From assembly GCA_024280945.1 (NCBI GenBank), contig JAMXLO010000048.1, positions 1-41,043 of the forward strand: DNA of 41,043 nt. Reading direction: 5' to 3'. The DNA is from Acetobacteraceae bacterium (GTDB lineage Bacteria > Pseudomonadota > Alphaproteobacteria > Acetobacterales > Acetobacteraceae). Shown here in pieces: positions 7,861 to 15,929 of the stretch. Within the stretch, counting starts at the first letter, position 1; the number at the start of each line of letters is the position of its first letter. The translations under genes and the position numbers were made by a program. The notes below the pieces were generated by a model that saw only the letters and a list, made by a program, of their open reading frames with translations, searched no databases and had not been told where the DNA came from.

Positions 7861-9576
7861 GTGGAGCAGTATCCGATATGGCCCAACCTGCCGGCGATGA
7901 TGTTTGCGCTGGCCCGAACATGGCCGGACAAGCCGATGCTGCGTTCATTTCGCGACGGCGCCTGGCGTGGCGTGACATGGAGTGAGTTCGGGCGGATGGC
8001 GGCCTCCTGCGCCCGCCACCTGCGCAGTGCGGGTGTCGCGGCTGGCGACCGTGTGGTGATCGTCTCGGAAAACCGCCCGGAATATCCGATCGCCGAGACT
8101 GCCCTGATGGCACTCGGCGCGGTTCCTGTCCCGACCTATACGACCAATACGGTGAGTGACCACGCCCACATCCTACGCGACTCGGGTGCGCGCGCGGCGA
8201 TCGTTTCGTCGCCCGCGCTTGCCGGCACGATCCGGGAGGCCGGACGGCAGGCCGGCGGCCTCGATCTTCTCGTGGTGATCGATGGCCCGCCGGACGATGC
8301 CGGCGGATCGCCACGGCTGATGCACTGGCCATCGCTGGTTGCGGATACCGATCCGCCGGACGACATTGCGCTGCAAGCCGCGGGCATCGACGCCAACAGG
8401 CTCGCCTGCATGATGTACACCTCCGGCACCGGGGGAGCGCCGAAAGGCGTGATGCTGCCGCACCGCTCGATCCTCTCGAACTGCCGCGGCGCGTTCGAAT
8501 TGATGCGGGCTCTGCGACTGCGCGACGAAGTCTATCTGTCCTACCTGCCGGCGTCGCACAGCTACGAACACACTGTCGGCATGTTCTTCCTGCCCAGCAT
8601 CGGCGCGGAAATCGTGTATTGCCGTGGCGTCGAGCATCTCGCGGCCGACATGTTGACCGTGCGGCCCACCATCCTGACTGCCGTGCCTCGCGTGCTGGAG
8701 GTGATCCGAGCCCGCGTGCTCACCCAGGTGGGGCGTCAGCCGCGGTGGCGGCAGGCGCTGTTCGAGCGCGCACTCGGGCTCGGACTGAAGCGGGTGGACC
8801 GCCACCGGCTGAACATCGGCGAATATCTGCTCGACCGGGTGCTCGACATCCTGGTCCGCTCCAAAGTCCGCAGCCGCTTTGGCGGGCGCCTGAAGGCGGC
8901 GATGTCCGGCGGCGCGCGGCTCGAGCCCGAGGTGGGCTGCTTCTTCCTCGCACTCGGACTGAAGGTCATGCAGGGCTATGGACAGACCGAGGCCGGTCCG
9001 GTGATCAGCGCCAACCCACCCGATGCCATTCGTATCGACACCGTTGGACGGGTGCTGCAGGGCGTTGAGCTGCGTATCGCCGAGGACGGGGAGATCCTCG
9101 TCCGTGGTGACCTGGTGATGCACGGCTACTGGGGCCTGCCAGACGCCACCGCCCTCGCGATCCGCGACGGCTGGCTGCATACCGGCGATGTCGGCGCCCT
9201 GGACGATGCGGGCTATCTGCGCATTCTGGACCGCAAGAAGGACATGATCGTGCTGTCCGGCGGCGAGAATGTCTCACCGGCCAAGGTCGAGGGCATGCTG
9301 ATGGCCGAACCCGAGATCGCCCAGGCCGTGGTTGCGGGCGACGGGCGCTCGTCCTTGACAGCGCTGGTCGTGCCTGCCGACGGCTGCGACGATGTGGCGA
9401 TTGCGCTGGCCGTCAGTCGGGTGAACCTTCGGCTTTCCGTGACCGAGCGGATCCGCCGGCATGCCATCGTCTCGAAGTTCACGGTGGAGAACGGCCTGCT
9501 GACCCCTACCCAAAAGATTCGCCGGATGCTGGTCATCCGTGCCAACCGGGACGTGCTCGCGAAGCTGCACGCCTGA
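7861..9576 (+). CDS. Long-chain acyl-CoA synthetase / AMP-dependent ligase
   Basis: Adenylate-forming enzyme, 571 residues, activating a carboxylic acid (probably a fatty acid) to its CoA thioester through an acyl-AMP. Motifs: phosphate loop YTSGTGGAPKG (about 186-196, one change from YTSGTTGxPKG), YLPASHSYEHT, MQGYGQTEAGPV (A5-type), HTGDVGALDDAGYLRILDRKKD with the ATP-ribose Asp and hinge, GENVSPAKVE, and a C-terminal TPTQKIRR with the catalytic Lys. The long-chain type is suggested by the SHSYEHT and RLKAAMSGGARLEPE segments. GTG at 7861 is preferred because GGGAG lies 5 bases upstream; a GTG at 7828 would add 11 residues without a visible site. Substrate chain length is not determinable. 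Confidence 0.9.
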   Translation: MEQYPIWPNLPAMMFALARTWPDKPMLRSFRDGAWRGVTWSEFGRMAASCARHLRSAGVAAGDRVVIVSENRPEYPIAETALMALGAVPVPTYTTNTVSDHAHILRDSGARAAIVSSPALAGTIREAGRQAGGLDLLVVIDGPPDDAGGSPRLMHWPSLVADTDPPDDIALQAAGIDANRLACMMYTSGTGGAPKGVMLPHRSILSNCRGAFELMRALRLRDEVYLSYLPASHSYEHTVGMFFLPSIGAEIVYCRGVEHLAADMLTVRPTILTAVPRVLEVIRARVLTQVGRQPRWRQALFERALGLGLKRVDRHRLNIGEYLLDRVLDILVRSKVRSRFGGRLKAAMSGGARLEPEVGCFFLALGLKVMQGYGQTEAGPVISANPPDAIRIDTVGRVLQGVELRIAEDGEILVRGDLVMHGYWGLPDATALAIRDGWLHTGDVGALDDAGYLRILDRKKDMIVLSGGENVSPAKVEGMLMAEPEIAQAVVAGDGRSSLTALVVPADGCDDVAIALAVSRVNLRLSVTERIRRHAIVSKFTVENGLLTPTQKIRRMLVIRANRDVLAKLHA

Positions 9577-9700
9577 TTGCGGCGGCGGAAAAAGCCCGGG
9601 TGTTTCCGGCAAAACCGACGAGGCATGTCTCCTGTATCGGTGAAAGGTTCGCCAAGCCTAGCGTCAGGGCGTGGGAAACAGCGCACCGGTGGAGATAAAA

Positions 9701-9961
9701 ATGGCCGCCTCAGCCGCACGCAAAGCCGGAGCCATCCTCGCTTTCATCGGCCTCGCCGCGATAGGAACCGCCTTCGTCGCCAGGCCGGCGAACGCCTGGT
9801 GGTATCCCTATGCTTATGGACCGGGGGTTTATGTCCCTTCCGCTATCGTGGCACCGCCACCCGCCTATTATCCGCCGCCTGCCTACTACGCGCCACCGGC
9901 CCGGGTCTGGGTGCCGGCGCACTGGCAGGGCAACTACTGGGTGCCCGGCCATTGGTCGTGA
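9701..9961 (+). CDS. Small exported Pro/Tyr/Trp-rich protein
   Basis: An 86-residue protein with an N-terminal signal-like segment (AGAILAFIGLAAIGTAF, then ANA at the likely cleavage point). The mature part is very rich in Tyr, Pro and Trp: PPPAYYPPPAYYAPPARVWV, then WVPAHWQGNYWVPGHWS. The WxPxHWxGxYWVPGHW ending is common to small alphaproteobacterial envelope proteins whose function is not known. GGAG at 9690-9693 sets the ATG at 9701; an ATG at 9671 is in frame but lacks support. The following 105 bp contain only a short GAAGCG/CGCTTC dyad (10021-10041). Confidence 0.75.
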   Translation: MAASAARKAGAILAFIGLAAIGTAFVARPANAWWYPYAYGPGVYVPSAIVAPPPAYYPPPAYYAPPARVWVPAHWQGNYWVPGHWS

Positions 9962-10066
9962 CCTGTGATGCGTTTCATACGCCTCGCCCGCCGCCGGCGA
10001 CAAACTCGGCGGCGACGAGCGAAGCGACAACGTAACGCTTCGGGCAGTAGGTAGGACAGACCCGTC

Positions 10067-10357
10067 ATGCGCAAGTTCATCGTAGCAGCCGCAATGGCAA
10101 TTGGGCTCGTCGCACTGTGGGCAGTGATCCTGCCGCTGACCGCCCAGCCTGCTCCGAAGCAGCCTGCCGCAACCCCCCCGACGGTGTCGAAGGCGCTGTT
10201 CCTGTGCCGAGGGCCGAATGGAATCGACCGGAGCTGCGCCGCGGCGCTCGCCAAGGCGCTGGTGCTGGAAGCCTCCGACACGCAACCCGCCAAAGCGGAC
10301 GACCGCGTCTGCCGCGCCGATCCGCAGGTGCTTGCGAAACTCGACATCCGCGACTGA
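10067..10357 (+). CDS. Hypothetical small secreted or membrane-anchored protein
   Basis: A 96-residue protein of unknown function. It begins MRKFIVAAAMAIGLVALWAV, a short basic region followed by a hydrophobic helix: a signal peptide or single anchor. The rest is Ala/Pro-rich and then has three Cys residues (FLCRGPNG, RSCAAAL, DRVCRAD). A disulfide is conceivable in the periplasm. I recognise no family. Coding is supported by the signal-like start and normal codon use. The 168 bp between it and the next gene hold nothing recognisable. Confidence 0.6.
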   Translation: MRKFIVAAAMAIGLVALWAVILPLTAQPAPKQPAATPPTVSKALFLCRGPNGIDRSCAAALAKALVLEASDTQPAKADDRVCRADPQVLAKLDIRD

Positions 10358-10525
10358 CCGCCAATAAACGGTCCATGCTGCAGCGAGCCGTGGCTCGTGC
10401 GCTGGTTGGTGGCGAGCGCTTGTATCGGTCATTGCAGCAATCCGGCCGGCAACAAACCGTCTAGCCTCTGGCTTCCGGCCAGATACCGCGCCACAGTTCA
10501 GCCCCTGAAGCGGACGAGGTACCCG

Positions 10526-11749
10526 ATGCTTGGCAAGATGTCTGCCGCCATCGTGTCCGTTGCTTTGTCGGTGATCCCGGCAGCATTGGCTCAGTCGCAA
10601 CTCCCCGACGGCGAGGGCAGGGCAGTCTTGCAGCAGGCTTGTCTTGGCTGTCACGAGCCATCGCGCATCATCGCGTCCGGCTACAGCCGACAGGACTGGC
10701 AGAATGTCGTGCATATGATGCGCAACGTCGGTGCGCCGGTCCCCCCAGATAAGATCGCGCTGCTGACCGACTATCTGGCGAAGAACTTTCCGGAAAAGCC
10801 GAGACCGGCGCCGTCACCGATCGGCGGTGCGACCCACATCGACATCAAGGAATGGGTCGTGCCGACTCCGGGATCGCGGCCGCACGATCCGCTCGCCCAC
10901 CCGGATGGCTCGATCTGGTACACGGGCCAGACCGCGAATGTGCTTGGCAGGTTGGATCTGCAGAACGGCACCTTCACCGAGTACCATCCCGACACGCCGG
11001 GATCCGGACCGCACGGTCTTGTCGCCGACCGCGATGGCAACATCTGGTTCACTGGCAATTTCGCCGGCTATATCGGCAAGCTCGATCCGCGGACGGGCAA
11101 ATTCACGGCCTACAAGCTGCCGGACCCGAATGCGCGCGACCCTCACACACCAGTATTCGATCGGCGCGGCATGCTCTGGTTCACCGTCCAAGGCGCCAAC
11201 ATGATTGGGCGGCTGGATCCCACGTCCGGTCAGATCCGGCTTGTCACCTCTCCCACCCCGAGATCGAACCCATACGGCATGGTGATCAGCTCGCGCGATG
11301 TGCCGTGGTTCTGCGAGTTCGGCGCCAACAAGCTGGCCAGCGTCGATCCGGATACGATGACGATCCACGAATATGCGCTGCCGAATGCTGCGAGCCGTCC
11401 GCGCCGCATCGCAATAACACCCGATGACGTCATGTGGTATTCGGACTATGCGCGCGGCTATCTCGGACGGTTCGACACGAAGACCGGCGATACGCGCGAA
11501 TACGCCTCGCCGGGCGGTCCCAATTCGATGCCGTACGGGATCGTCTACCTGAAGCGCGCGGTGTGGTACAGCGAATCGGGCATGCGACCGAACACGCTGG
11601 TTCGCTTCGATCCAGCGACGGAGACGTTCCAGACCTGGGCAATCCCCTCCGGTGGCGGCGTGATACGCAACATGGCGGTGACACGCGACGGCAATATCGC
11701 CATGGCGGAAAGCGGCGTGAACCGCGTGGCTCTGGTGACGGTGCAATAG
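10526..11749 (+). CDS. Secreted cytochrome c / Vgb-like beta-propeller protein
   Basis: A 407-residue exported protein joining two modules. After the signal peptide (ending AALAQ, about residue 23) comes a small c-type cytochrome module with CLGCH at 39-43. From about residue 100 there are tandem blades of the virginiamycin B lyase/streptogramin-lyase type, for example DGSIWYTG...GRLD, DGNIWFTGNFAGYIGKLD and GMLWFTVQGANMIGRLD, with TGKFTAYKLP-type endings. Vgb-type propellers include lyases and many uncharacterised relatives, so antibiotic lysis should not be assumed; the heme suggests a periplasmic redox or sensing role. The start at 10526 has GAGGT five bases upstream and begins directly with the signal peptide. 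Confidence 0.85.
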   Translation: MLGKMSAAIVSVALSVIPAALAQSQLPDGEGRAVLQQACLGCHEPSRIIASGYSRQDWQNVVHMMRNVGAPVPPDKIALLTDYLAKNFPEKPRPAPSPIGGATHIDIKEWVVPTPGSRPHDPLAHPDGSIWYTGQTANVLGRLDLQNGTFTEYHPDTPGSGPHGLVADRDGNIWFTGNFAGYIGKLDPRTGKFTAYKLPDPNARDPHTPVFDRRGMLWFTVQGANMIGRLDPTSGQIRLVTSPTPRSNPYGMVISSRDVPWFCEFGANKLASVDPDTMTIHEYALPNAASRPRRIAITPDDVMWYSDYARGYLGRFDTKTGDTREYASPGGPNSMPYGIVYLKRAVWYSESGMRPNTLVRFDPATETFQTWAIPSGGGVIRNMAVTRDGNIAMAESGVNRVALVTVQ

Positions 11750-11755
11750 CGCCCA

Positions 11756-11855
11756 GAGCGTGATGACCGGAGGCGGAACCGCCGGAAGTCTGAATCACGC
11801 GATGCAACAATAACCGGAGCGGGATGGGCGCATCCTTCTGCGCTCATCCCGCTCT
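11756..11855. repeat. Palindromic intergenic element with convergent terminator hairpin
   Basis: The space between two convergent genes is almost wholly palindromic. The outer ends are AGAGCG and CGCTCT. Inside are GCGTGAT (11759-11765) with ATCACGC (11794-11800), and a 16-bp stem, 11817-11832 pairing with 11839-11854, with a 6-base loop TCCTTC and one G-T pair. The last stem runs into the stop codon of mbfA. It probably serves as a bidirectional terminator. The AGAGCGTGAT...ATCACGC arrangement resembles dispersed palindromes of alphaproteobacteria (recollection, not searched). Confidence 0.65.
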
Positions 11856-12810
11856 AAGCACTGCCGATCAACCAACCGGTCAGGAAGACCAGCGCACCGC
11901 CGAATCCCACCTGGACTGCGGCAGAGAGCGGTGGTGTATCCATGAACTTCCAGCGGACCCAACTGATCGCTGCCAGTTCCGCCACGACGATAGCGATGGC
12001 CAGGCTCGTCGCTGTCCAGAAGTCGGGAATGAGAAACGGCAGCGTGTGGCCGAGACCACCGATCGTGGTCATCAGGCCGGTGATCGCGCCGCGGATCACC
12101 GGCGCGCCACGGCCGGTAAGGCTGCCGTTGTCCGACAATGCCTCGGCGAACGCCATCGAGATACCGGCACCGACCGAGGCAGCGATACCGACGATGAAAG
12201 CCTGCCACGGCTGATGCGTGGCGAAGGCGGCGGCGAAGATCGGGGCGAGCGTGGAGACGGAGCCATCCATCAGCCCGGCCAGACCCGGCTGAATGACCCG
12301 CAGAACGAAATTGCGCCGTGCATGCGCGTCCTCGCTGGCGCGCACATTGGCGGGGAGGTTCTCCTCGACGATCTGGTCGGCCCGCTGCTCGTGCACGGCC
12401 TCGGCCTCAGCGAGATCGCCGAGCAGCTTGCGAATCGATGCGTCGGTCGTGCGAGCGGCGGCGCGCCGGTAGAACCGCTTGGTCTCGGTCTCCATGCTCT
12501 CGGCCAGATCGCGCACCGAGTCGAGGCTGAGCGGCTGGATCTGCCAGACTGGCTTGTGTTGAATGAAACCGCGCACGTCGTGGCGGCGAATCAGCGGAAT
12601 ATGCTCGCCGAACTTGTCACGATAAAGCTCGATGAGCCGCCGCCGGTGATCGCTCTCCTCCCCCGCCATTTCGGTGAAGACGTTGGCGCTGGCGGGATAG
12701 TCTTGCCGCAGTCCCTCGGCGATATCGGTGTAGATGCGACCGTCCTCCTCCTCGTTGGCGATTGCCAACGCGAGGACCTCCTTTTCCGTTAGATCGGAGA
12801 AATTGCGCAT
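11854..12810 (-). CDS. mbfA: Membrane-bound ferritin-like iron exporter MbfA
   Basis: Fusion of a ferritin-like di-iron domain with a VIT1/CCC1-type membrane domain, 318 residues. It matches MbfA of Bradyrhizobium and Agrobacterium, an inner-membrane iron exporter that protects against iron and peroxide stress. Seen: ANEEEDGRIY (about 17-26), EESDHRRRL, EMETETKRFYRR-like helix with ESMETE, and EAEAVHEQRAD carry the carboxylate/His ligands. From about 185 the membrane part starts with GLMDGSVSTLAPIFAAAFAT, the VIT-type GxxDG segment, followed by several helices. ATG 12810 (MRNFSDLTEKEVLALA) is preferred to the GTG nine bases upstream because it matches the usual family start. A palindrome of Irr-box type lies 51 bp upstream. 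Confidence 0.92.
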   Translation of the reverse strand: MRNFSDLTEKEVLALAIANEEEDGRIYTDIAEGLRQDYPASANVFTEMAGEESDHRRRLIELYRDKFGEHIPLIRRHDVRGFIQHKPVWQIQPLSLDSVRDLAESMETETKRFYRRAAARTTDASIRKLLGDLAEAEAVHEQRADQIVEENLPANVRASEDAHARRNFVLRVIQPGLAGLMDGSVSTLAPIFAAAFATHQPWQAFIVGIAASVGAGISMAFAEALSDNGSLTGRGAPVIRGAITGLMTTIGGLGHTLPFLIPDFWTATSLAIAIVVAELAAISWVRWKFMDTPPLSAAVQVGFGGALVFLTGWLIGSA

Positions 12811-12860
12811 GGCAGGCACTTTGTCCGCCCGCCGGCTGTCGTCAAGTGAATAGCGTAACG

Positions 12861-12877
12861 TTGCGAATGCTTCGCAA
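12861..12877 (-). promoter_or_regulatory. Candidate iron-control (Irr/ICE-type) box upstream of mbfA
   Basis: TTGCGAA-TGC-TTCGCAA is a perfect 7-bp inverted repeat with a 3-bp spacer. Known ICE motifs bound by the iron regulator Irr share the layout TTnnGAA-nnn-TTCnnAA, and mbfA is a known Irr-repressed gene in rhizobia. The box sits 51 bp before the mbfA start, where it would overlap a promoter. Binding by Irr is inferred. Confidence 0.65.
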
Positions 12878-12933
12878 AAGCAGGCATGGCCCGGGCTTGT
12901 CCCGAGTATATGTCCCCGGCCTTGCTCTTGGAA

Positions 12934-14280
12934 TCAAACGACCAGAGCTGCGTCGACGGCCGCGCCAAGCCGATCGACGATGGTGTCGATCTCTTGGGCC
13001 GTCACGACGTAGGGCGGTGCGACGATAACGTGGTCACCGCGGACGCCATCGATCGTGCCGCCCATCGGATAGATCGCCAGACCACGCGCCAGTGCCTCAC
13101 GTTTTACCCGCTCGTTGATCTTCAACTGCGGATCGAACACCGACTTGCTCGACCGGTCAGCGACGAACTCCAATGCCCAGAACAACCCGCGGCCGCGCAC
13201 GTCGCCGACGTGTCGATGATTGCCGAAACGCTCGATCAGTGCAGTTTCCAGACGGCCGCCCATGGTGCGGACGTTTCCCAGCAGATCGTCATCGCGAATG
13301 ATGCGCTGCACCTCCAGCGCGGCCGCGCAGGCGACCGGGTGCGCCTGATACGTATGCCCGTGCATGAATCCGCCAGAGCCCGCGCCGATCGCGTCAACGA
13401 TCCGGCCGCCGATCAGCACACCGCCGATCGGCTGGTAGCCGCCGCCAAGCCCCTTCGCCACGACCTGCAGATCCGGCGCGATGCCTTCCTGTTCCCAGGC
13501 ATGCATGGTCCCGGTGCGACCCATCCCGCACATCACCTCATCGAGGATCAGCAGCGCGCCGTGCCGGTCACAGATTTCGCGCACGCGCCGGAAATAACGC
13601 GGCAATGCGGTGACGCAACCGGTGGTGGCACCCACCACCGGCTCGGCGATGAAGGCGATCACCTTATCAGCCCCAAGCCGCTGGAACTCCGCTTCCAGTT
13701 CGTCCGCCAGCCGATCCACATACTGCTGGTCGCTTTCGTCGTCGCGCTTGAAGCGATAGGCGAAGCAGGGTGAGACCAGTCTGAACGCCGGCGCCAGGAT
13801 CGGCTCGTACAGCTTGCGCCGCATCATGTTGCCCCCGGCCGCGAGCGCACCCAGCGTGTTGCCGTGGTAGCCCTGGCGCCGCGCGATGAAGTGCGTGCGC
13901 TGCGGTTGACCGATTTCAATGAAGTACTGGCGCGCCAGCTTCAGCGCCGCTTCCGTACCTTCCGAGCCAGATGAACAGAAATACGCATGTGTCAGGCCGC
14001 CCGGTTCACCATCCAGCACAATGTGCGCGAGCGCCTCGGCTGGCTCGCTGCTGAACGTACCGGTATGCGCATACGCCATGCGCGCGGCCTGCCGGCCGAT
14101 CGCGTCGGCGATGCGCCGGTTGCCGTGGCCGAGACAGGCAACGGCTGCGCCACCCGAACCGTCGATGATCTTTCTGCCATCTGCGAGATGCAGATAGATG
14201 CCCGCGCCACCGACCGCGGTTGGCGGAATGCTGCCGGAACGGTGGAGGACACGGCTACGGTCATTGTCAGCTGTTTGCAT
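12934..14280 (-). CDS. Class III pyridoxal-phosphate aminotransferase
   Basis: Fold-type I, class III aminotransferase of 448 residues, transferring an amino group from an omega-amino acid, amine or similar donor. Motifs: YLHLADGRKIIDGSGGAAVACLG near the N-terminus, FCSSGSEGTEAALKLAR (phosphate-binding, about 98-114), LLILDEVMCGMGRTG with the cofactor-ring Asp, and VVAKGLGGGYQPIGG with the Schiff-base Lys. HTYQAHPVACAAAL follows as usual. ATG at 14280 gives MQTADNDRSRVLHRSG; an earlier start at 14316 would add 12 unusual residues. The substrate cannot be assigned and the neighbours (mbfA, CPBP gene) do not help. Confidence 0.88.
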   Translation of the reverse strand: MQTADNDRSRVLHRSGSIPPTAVGGAGIYLHLADGRKIIDGSGGAAVACLGHGNRRIADAIGRQAARMAYAHTGTFSSEPAEALAHIVLDGEPGGLTHAYFCSSGSEGTEAALKLARQYFIEIGQPQRTHFIARRQGYHGNTLGALAAGGNMMRRKLYEPILAPAFRLVSPCFAYRFKRDDESDQQYVDRLADELEAEFQRLGADKVIAFIAEPVVGATTGCVTALPRYFRRVREICDRHGALLILDEVMCGMGRTGTMHAWEQEGIAPDLQVVAKGLGGGYQPIGGVLIGGRIVDAIGAGSGGFMHGHTYQAHPVACAAALEVQRIIRDDDLLGNVRTMGGRLETALIERFGNHRHVGDVRGRGLFWALEFVADRSSKSVFDPQLKINERVKREALARGLAIYPMGGTIDGVRGDHVIVAPPYVVTAQEIDTIVDRLGAAVDAALVV

Positions 14281-14422
14281 GGCACAGGCATACCAGACGA
14301 CGCGTGTTGCAGTCATCCCGGATGGCGGCGCAGACGCATCTCAGTTTGGCCTCCCAGATCGTTGTGGTCGAACCGCACGACTGCTAGTTCGCAAGAGAAG
14401 ATCAGGGGAGGGGACAGAGACC

Positions 14423-15193
14423 ATGGCGGTCGGCACGTGGACGCCAATCGTTCCGTTTGTAGCACCGCCGCCGCCACCTACCGAAGGGCCGGGTCGATCG
14501 CTCTGGTTCGCTTTCGGCTGGACTATTGCTTCCTTCGGTGCCGCAGCACTTGCCGCCGTGTTTGTGGCTTTGGCATATCGGGCAGGTCACCCAACCGGAA
14601 CCCCGCCGCCAATCCTCTACACCCTCGCCAGCGGCACTGGCCTGCAACTCGTCCTGCTGTTTGCCGCCTGCCATCGCGCGAGGATCGTCAGCGTTGGCCA
14701 GACTTTTACCCAAGCGCTGGGACTCGTTCCTTCGCGTCGATGGTGGTTACTCATCGTTTTGCTGGCTCTGGAGATCGGTTACGTTGCGCTCTGGTAGGCC
14801 GCCCGCAGGAAGATGCCGCTGCCAAGCTGGTCACCGGAAGCGAATTCGCTGGAAGCGGTTTATGCTAACTCCAGCACGGGCCTGCGCATTCTGCTGGTCA
14901 TCCTGACGGTCGGCTTGTCTCCGATAGCCGAGGAGCTGTTTCATCGCGGATGGCTTTGGACTGCGTTGCGCAATTTCTGGGCCCCGATCCCAGTGATGGT
15001 TGCAACGGGCCTACCCTGGCTGGCAATTCATTTGTTGGACGACATCCGAGCCCCAATCGCCATATTCTTCGTCGGGATTATCCTCAGCTTGGCGCGCCAC
15101 TTCCGTGGCAGTGTCCGCGCCTCGATGGCGCTCCATCTCTTGAACAATCTTGCAGCCATCGCGATGACCGCATCATTGTACGCGCTGCGATAG
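14423..15193 (+). pseudogene. CPBP-family intramembrane metalloprotease, split by in-frame TAG
   Basis: One continuous reading frame of 257 codons interrupted by a single TAG at 14795-14797. Before it are Pro-rich residues and three hydrophobic segments (LWFAFGWTIASFGAAALAAV and others). After it, in the same frame, come ILLVILTVGLSPIAEELFHRG, holding the EExxxR-like catalytic motif of CPBP (CAAX protease/bacteriocin-processing) enzymes, WLAIHLLDD with the motif-2 His, and SMALHLLNN with the motif-3 His/Asn. The gene is therefore whole apart from one nonsense codon. An ATG at 14813 preceded by AGGAAG could allow the catalytic part to be made separately. GGGAGGGG before the ATG at 14423 supports the start. 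Pseudogene, sequencing error and reinitiation all remain open. Confidence 0.78.
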
Positions 15194-15236
15194 CTGCCGC
15201 CGCAGGCGAACCAGTGCTAAGAATCGCTGGGCAGCC

Positions 15237-15317
15237 GTCATCCCCGCGCAAGCGGGGATCCAGCCCATCGAATGGCGCTCTGGAGTGGCTGGATTCCCGC
15301 TTTTCGCGGGAATGATC
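15237..15317. repeat. Dispersed palindromic repeat with GTCATCCCCGCG/CGCGGGAATGAT ends
   Basis: Left arm GTCATCCCCGCGCAAGCGGG then GATCCAGCC (15237-15265), right arm GGCTGGATTCCCGC then TTTTCGCGGGAATGAT (15288-15317). The arms are inverted copies with few mismatches around a spacer of about 22 bp. Each arm also folds alone (CCCCGCgcaaGCGGGG). This looks like the widespread intergenic palindromes of proteobacteria that carry GGATTCCCGC...CGCGGGAATGA. It lies between the split CPBP gene and the NTF2-like gene and could also act as a terminator. Confidence 0.8.
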
Positions 15318-15370
15318 GATGGAGACGGCCCGAACGTCCTGTCATGCTGTTCAATCAATCCAAATAGTAG

Positions 15371-15919
15371 CTAGATCGGCTTGCCCTCACTGCTCTGCCA
15401 CACCTCACCCAGCAGTGCATTGCTGGGCAGGCTCGTATCCAGCACCTTCCGCGCTGTCTCGCCACCGGCAATCGGCAGCCCCTTCGGATCCAGGCGGCCA
15501 ATCTGCACCAGCACCGAAGCCTGGTCCCAATAGATGTGCTCGTGCGCCACCTTGCCGTCGCGGAACTGCACAATCGCGACCAGCGGGATTTCCACCACCC
15601 GCCCGGTTGGCGCAATGCCAGGGAGCATCCAGTCGATCATCGTCGTGTGCGTGAAGCGCACGACCATTTCATCGACCACGCGATCGGCGCCAACCGTGCG
15701 GCTGACCGGCGTCATGGTCATGTCGAGAGGGTTCGTGCCGATGAAGTGGTATTTGTAAAAGCGCTTGAGCTGATCATGACCGACGCCCCCCGCCATCGTG
15801 GGAACATGATTGACGTAGGGCGCCGCCACCATTGTCGCCATCGTCGCATCGACATCGCGAGTCTCGAACTCGTGGCGGCAATGCTCTTCCCATAGCGCTT
15901 CAAGATTGTGTTCGGGCAT
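15371..15919 (-). CDS. NTF2/SnoaL-like domain protein
   Basis: A 182-residue protein of the NTF2-like (SnoaL, ester cyclase-type) cone-shaped fold: EALWEEHCRHEFETRDVDATMATM as first helix and TMVAAPYVNHVPT as the typical strand after it, then FYKYHFIGTNPLDM and a beta-rich stretch IPLVAIVQFRDGKVAHEHIYWDQ, whose conserved DGK..xEHxYWD ending is characteristic of the family. Such proteins may be hydrolases, isomerases or binding proteins; no substrate can be named. GAGGCGG precedes the ATG. It lies 10 bp downstream of the luciferase-like oxidoreductase gene on the same strand, so the two are probably co-transcribed and may act on the same compound. Confidence 0.82.
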   Translation of the reverse strand: MPEHNLEALWEEHCRHEFETRDVDATMATMVAAPYVNHVPTMAGGVGHDQLKRFYKYHFIGTNPLDMTMTPVSRTVGADRVVDEMVVRFTHTTMIDWMLPGIAPTGRVVEIPLVAIVQFRDGKVAHEHIYWDQASVLVQIGRLDPKGLPIAGGETARKVLDTSLPSNALLGEVWQSSEGKPI

Positions 15920-15929
15920 TGCCGCCGCC

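Noticed and set aside
8173-9180. 335-codon minus-strand frame opposite the acyl-CoA synthetase
   Set aside because: Shadow of a motif-complete ligase gene.
10021-10041. GAAGCG/CGCTTC dyad as a terminator after the small exported protein
   Set aside because: Short stem and no T run on either strand; too weak to call.
10526-11749. Virginiamycin B resistance gene
   Set aside because: Propeller repeats alone do not show lyase function, and the fused heme motif points to another role.
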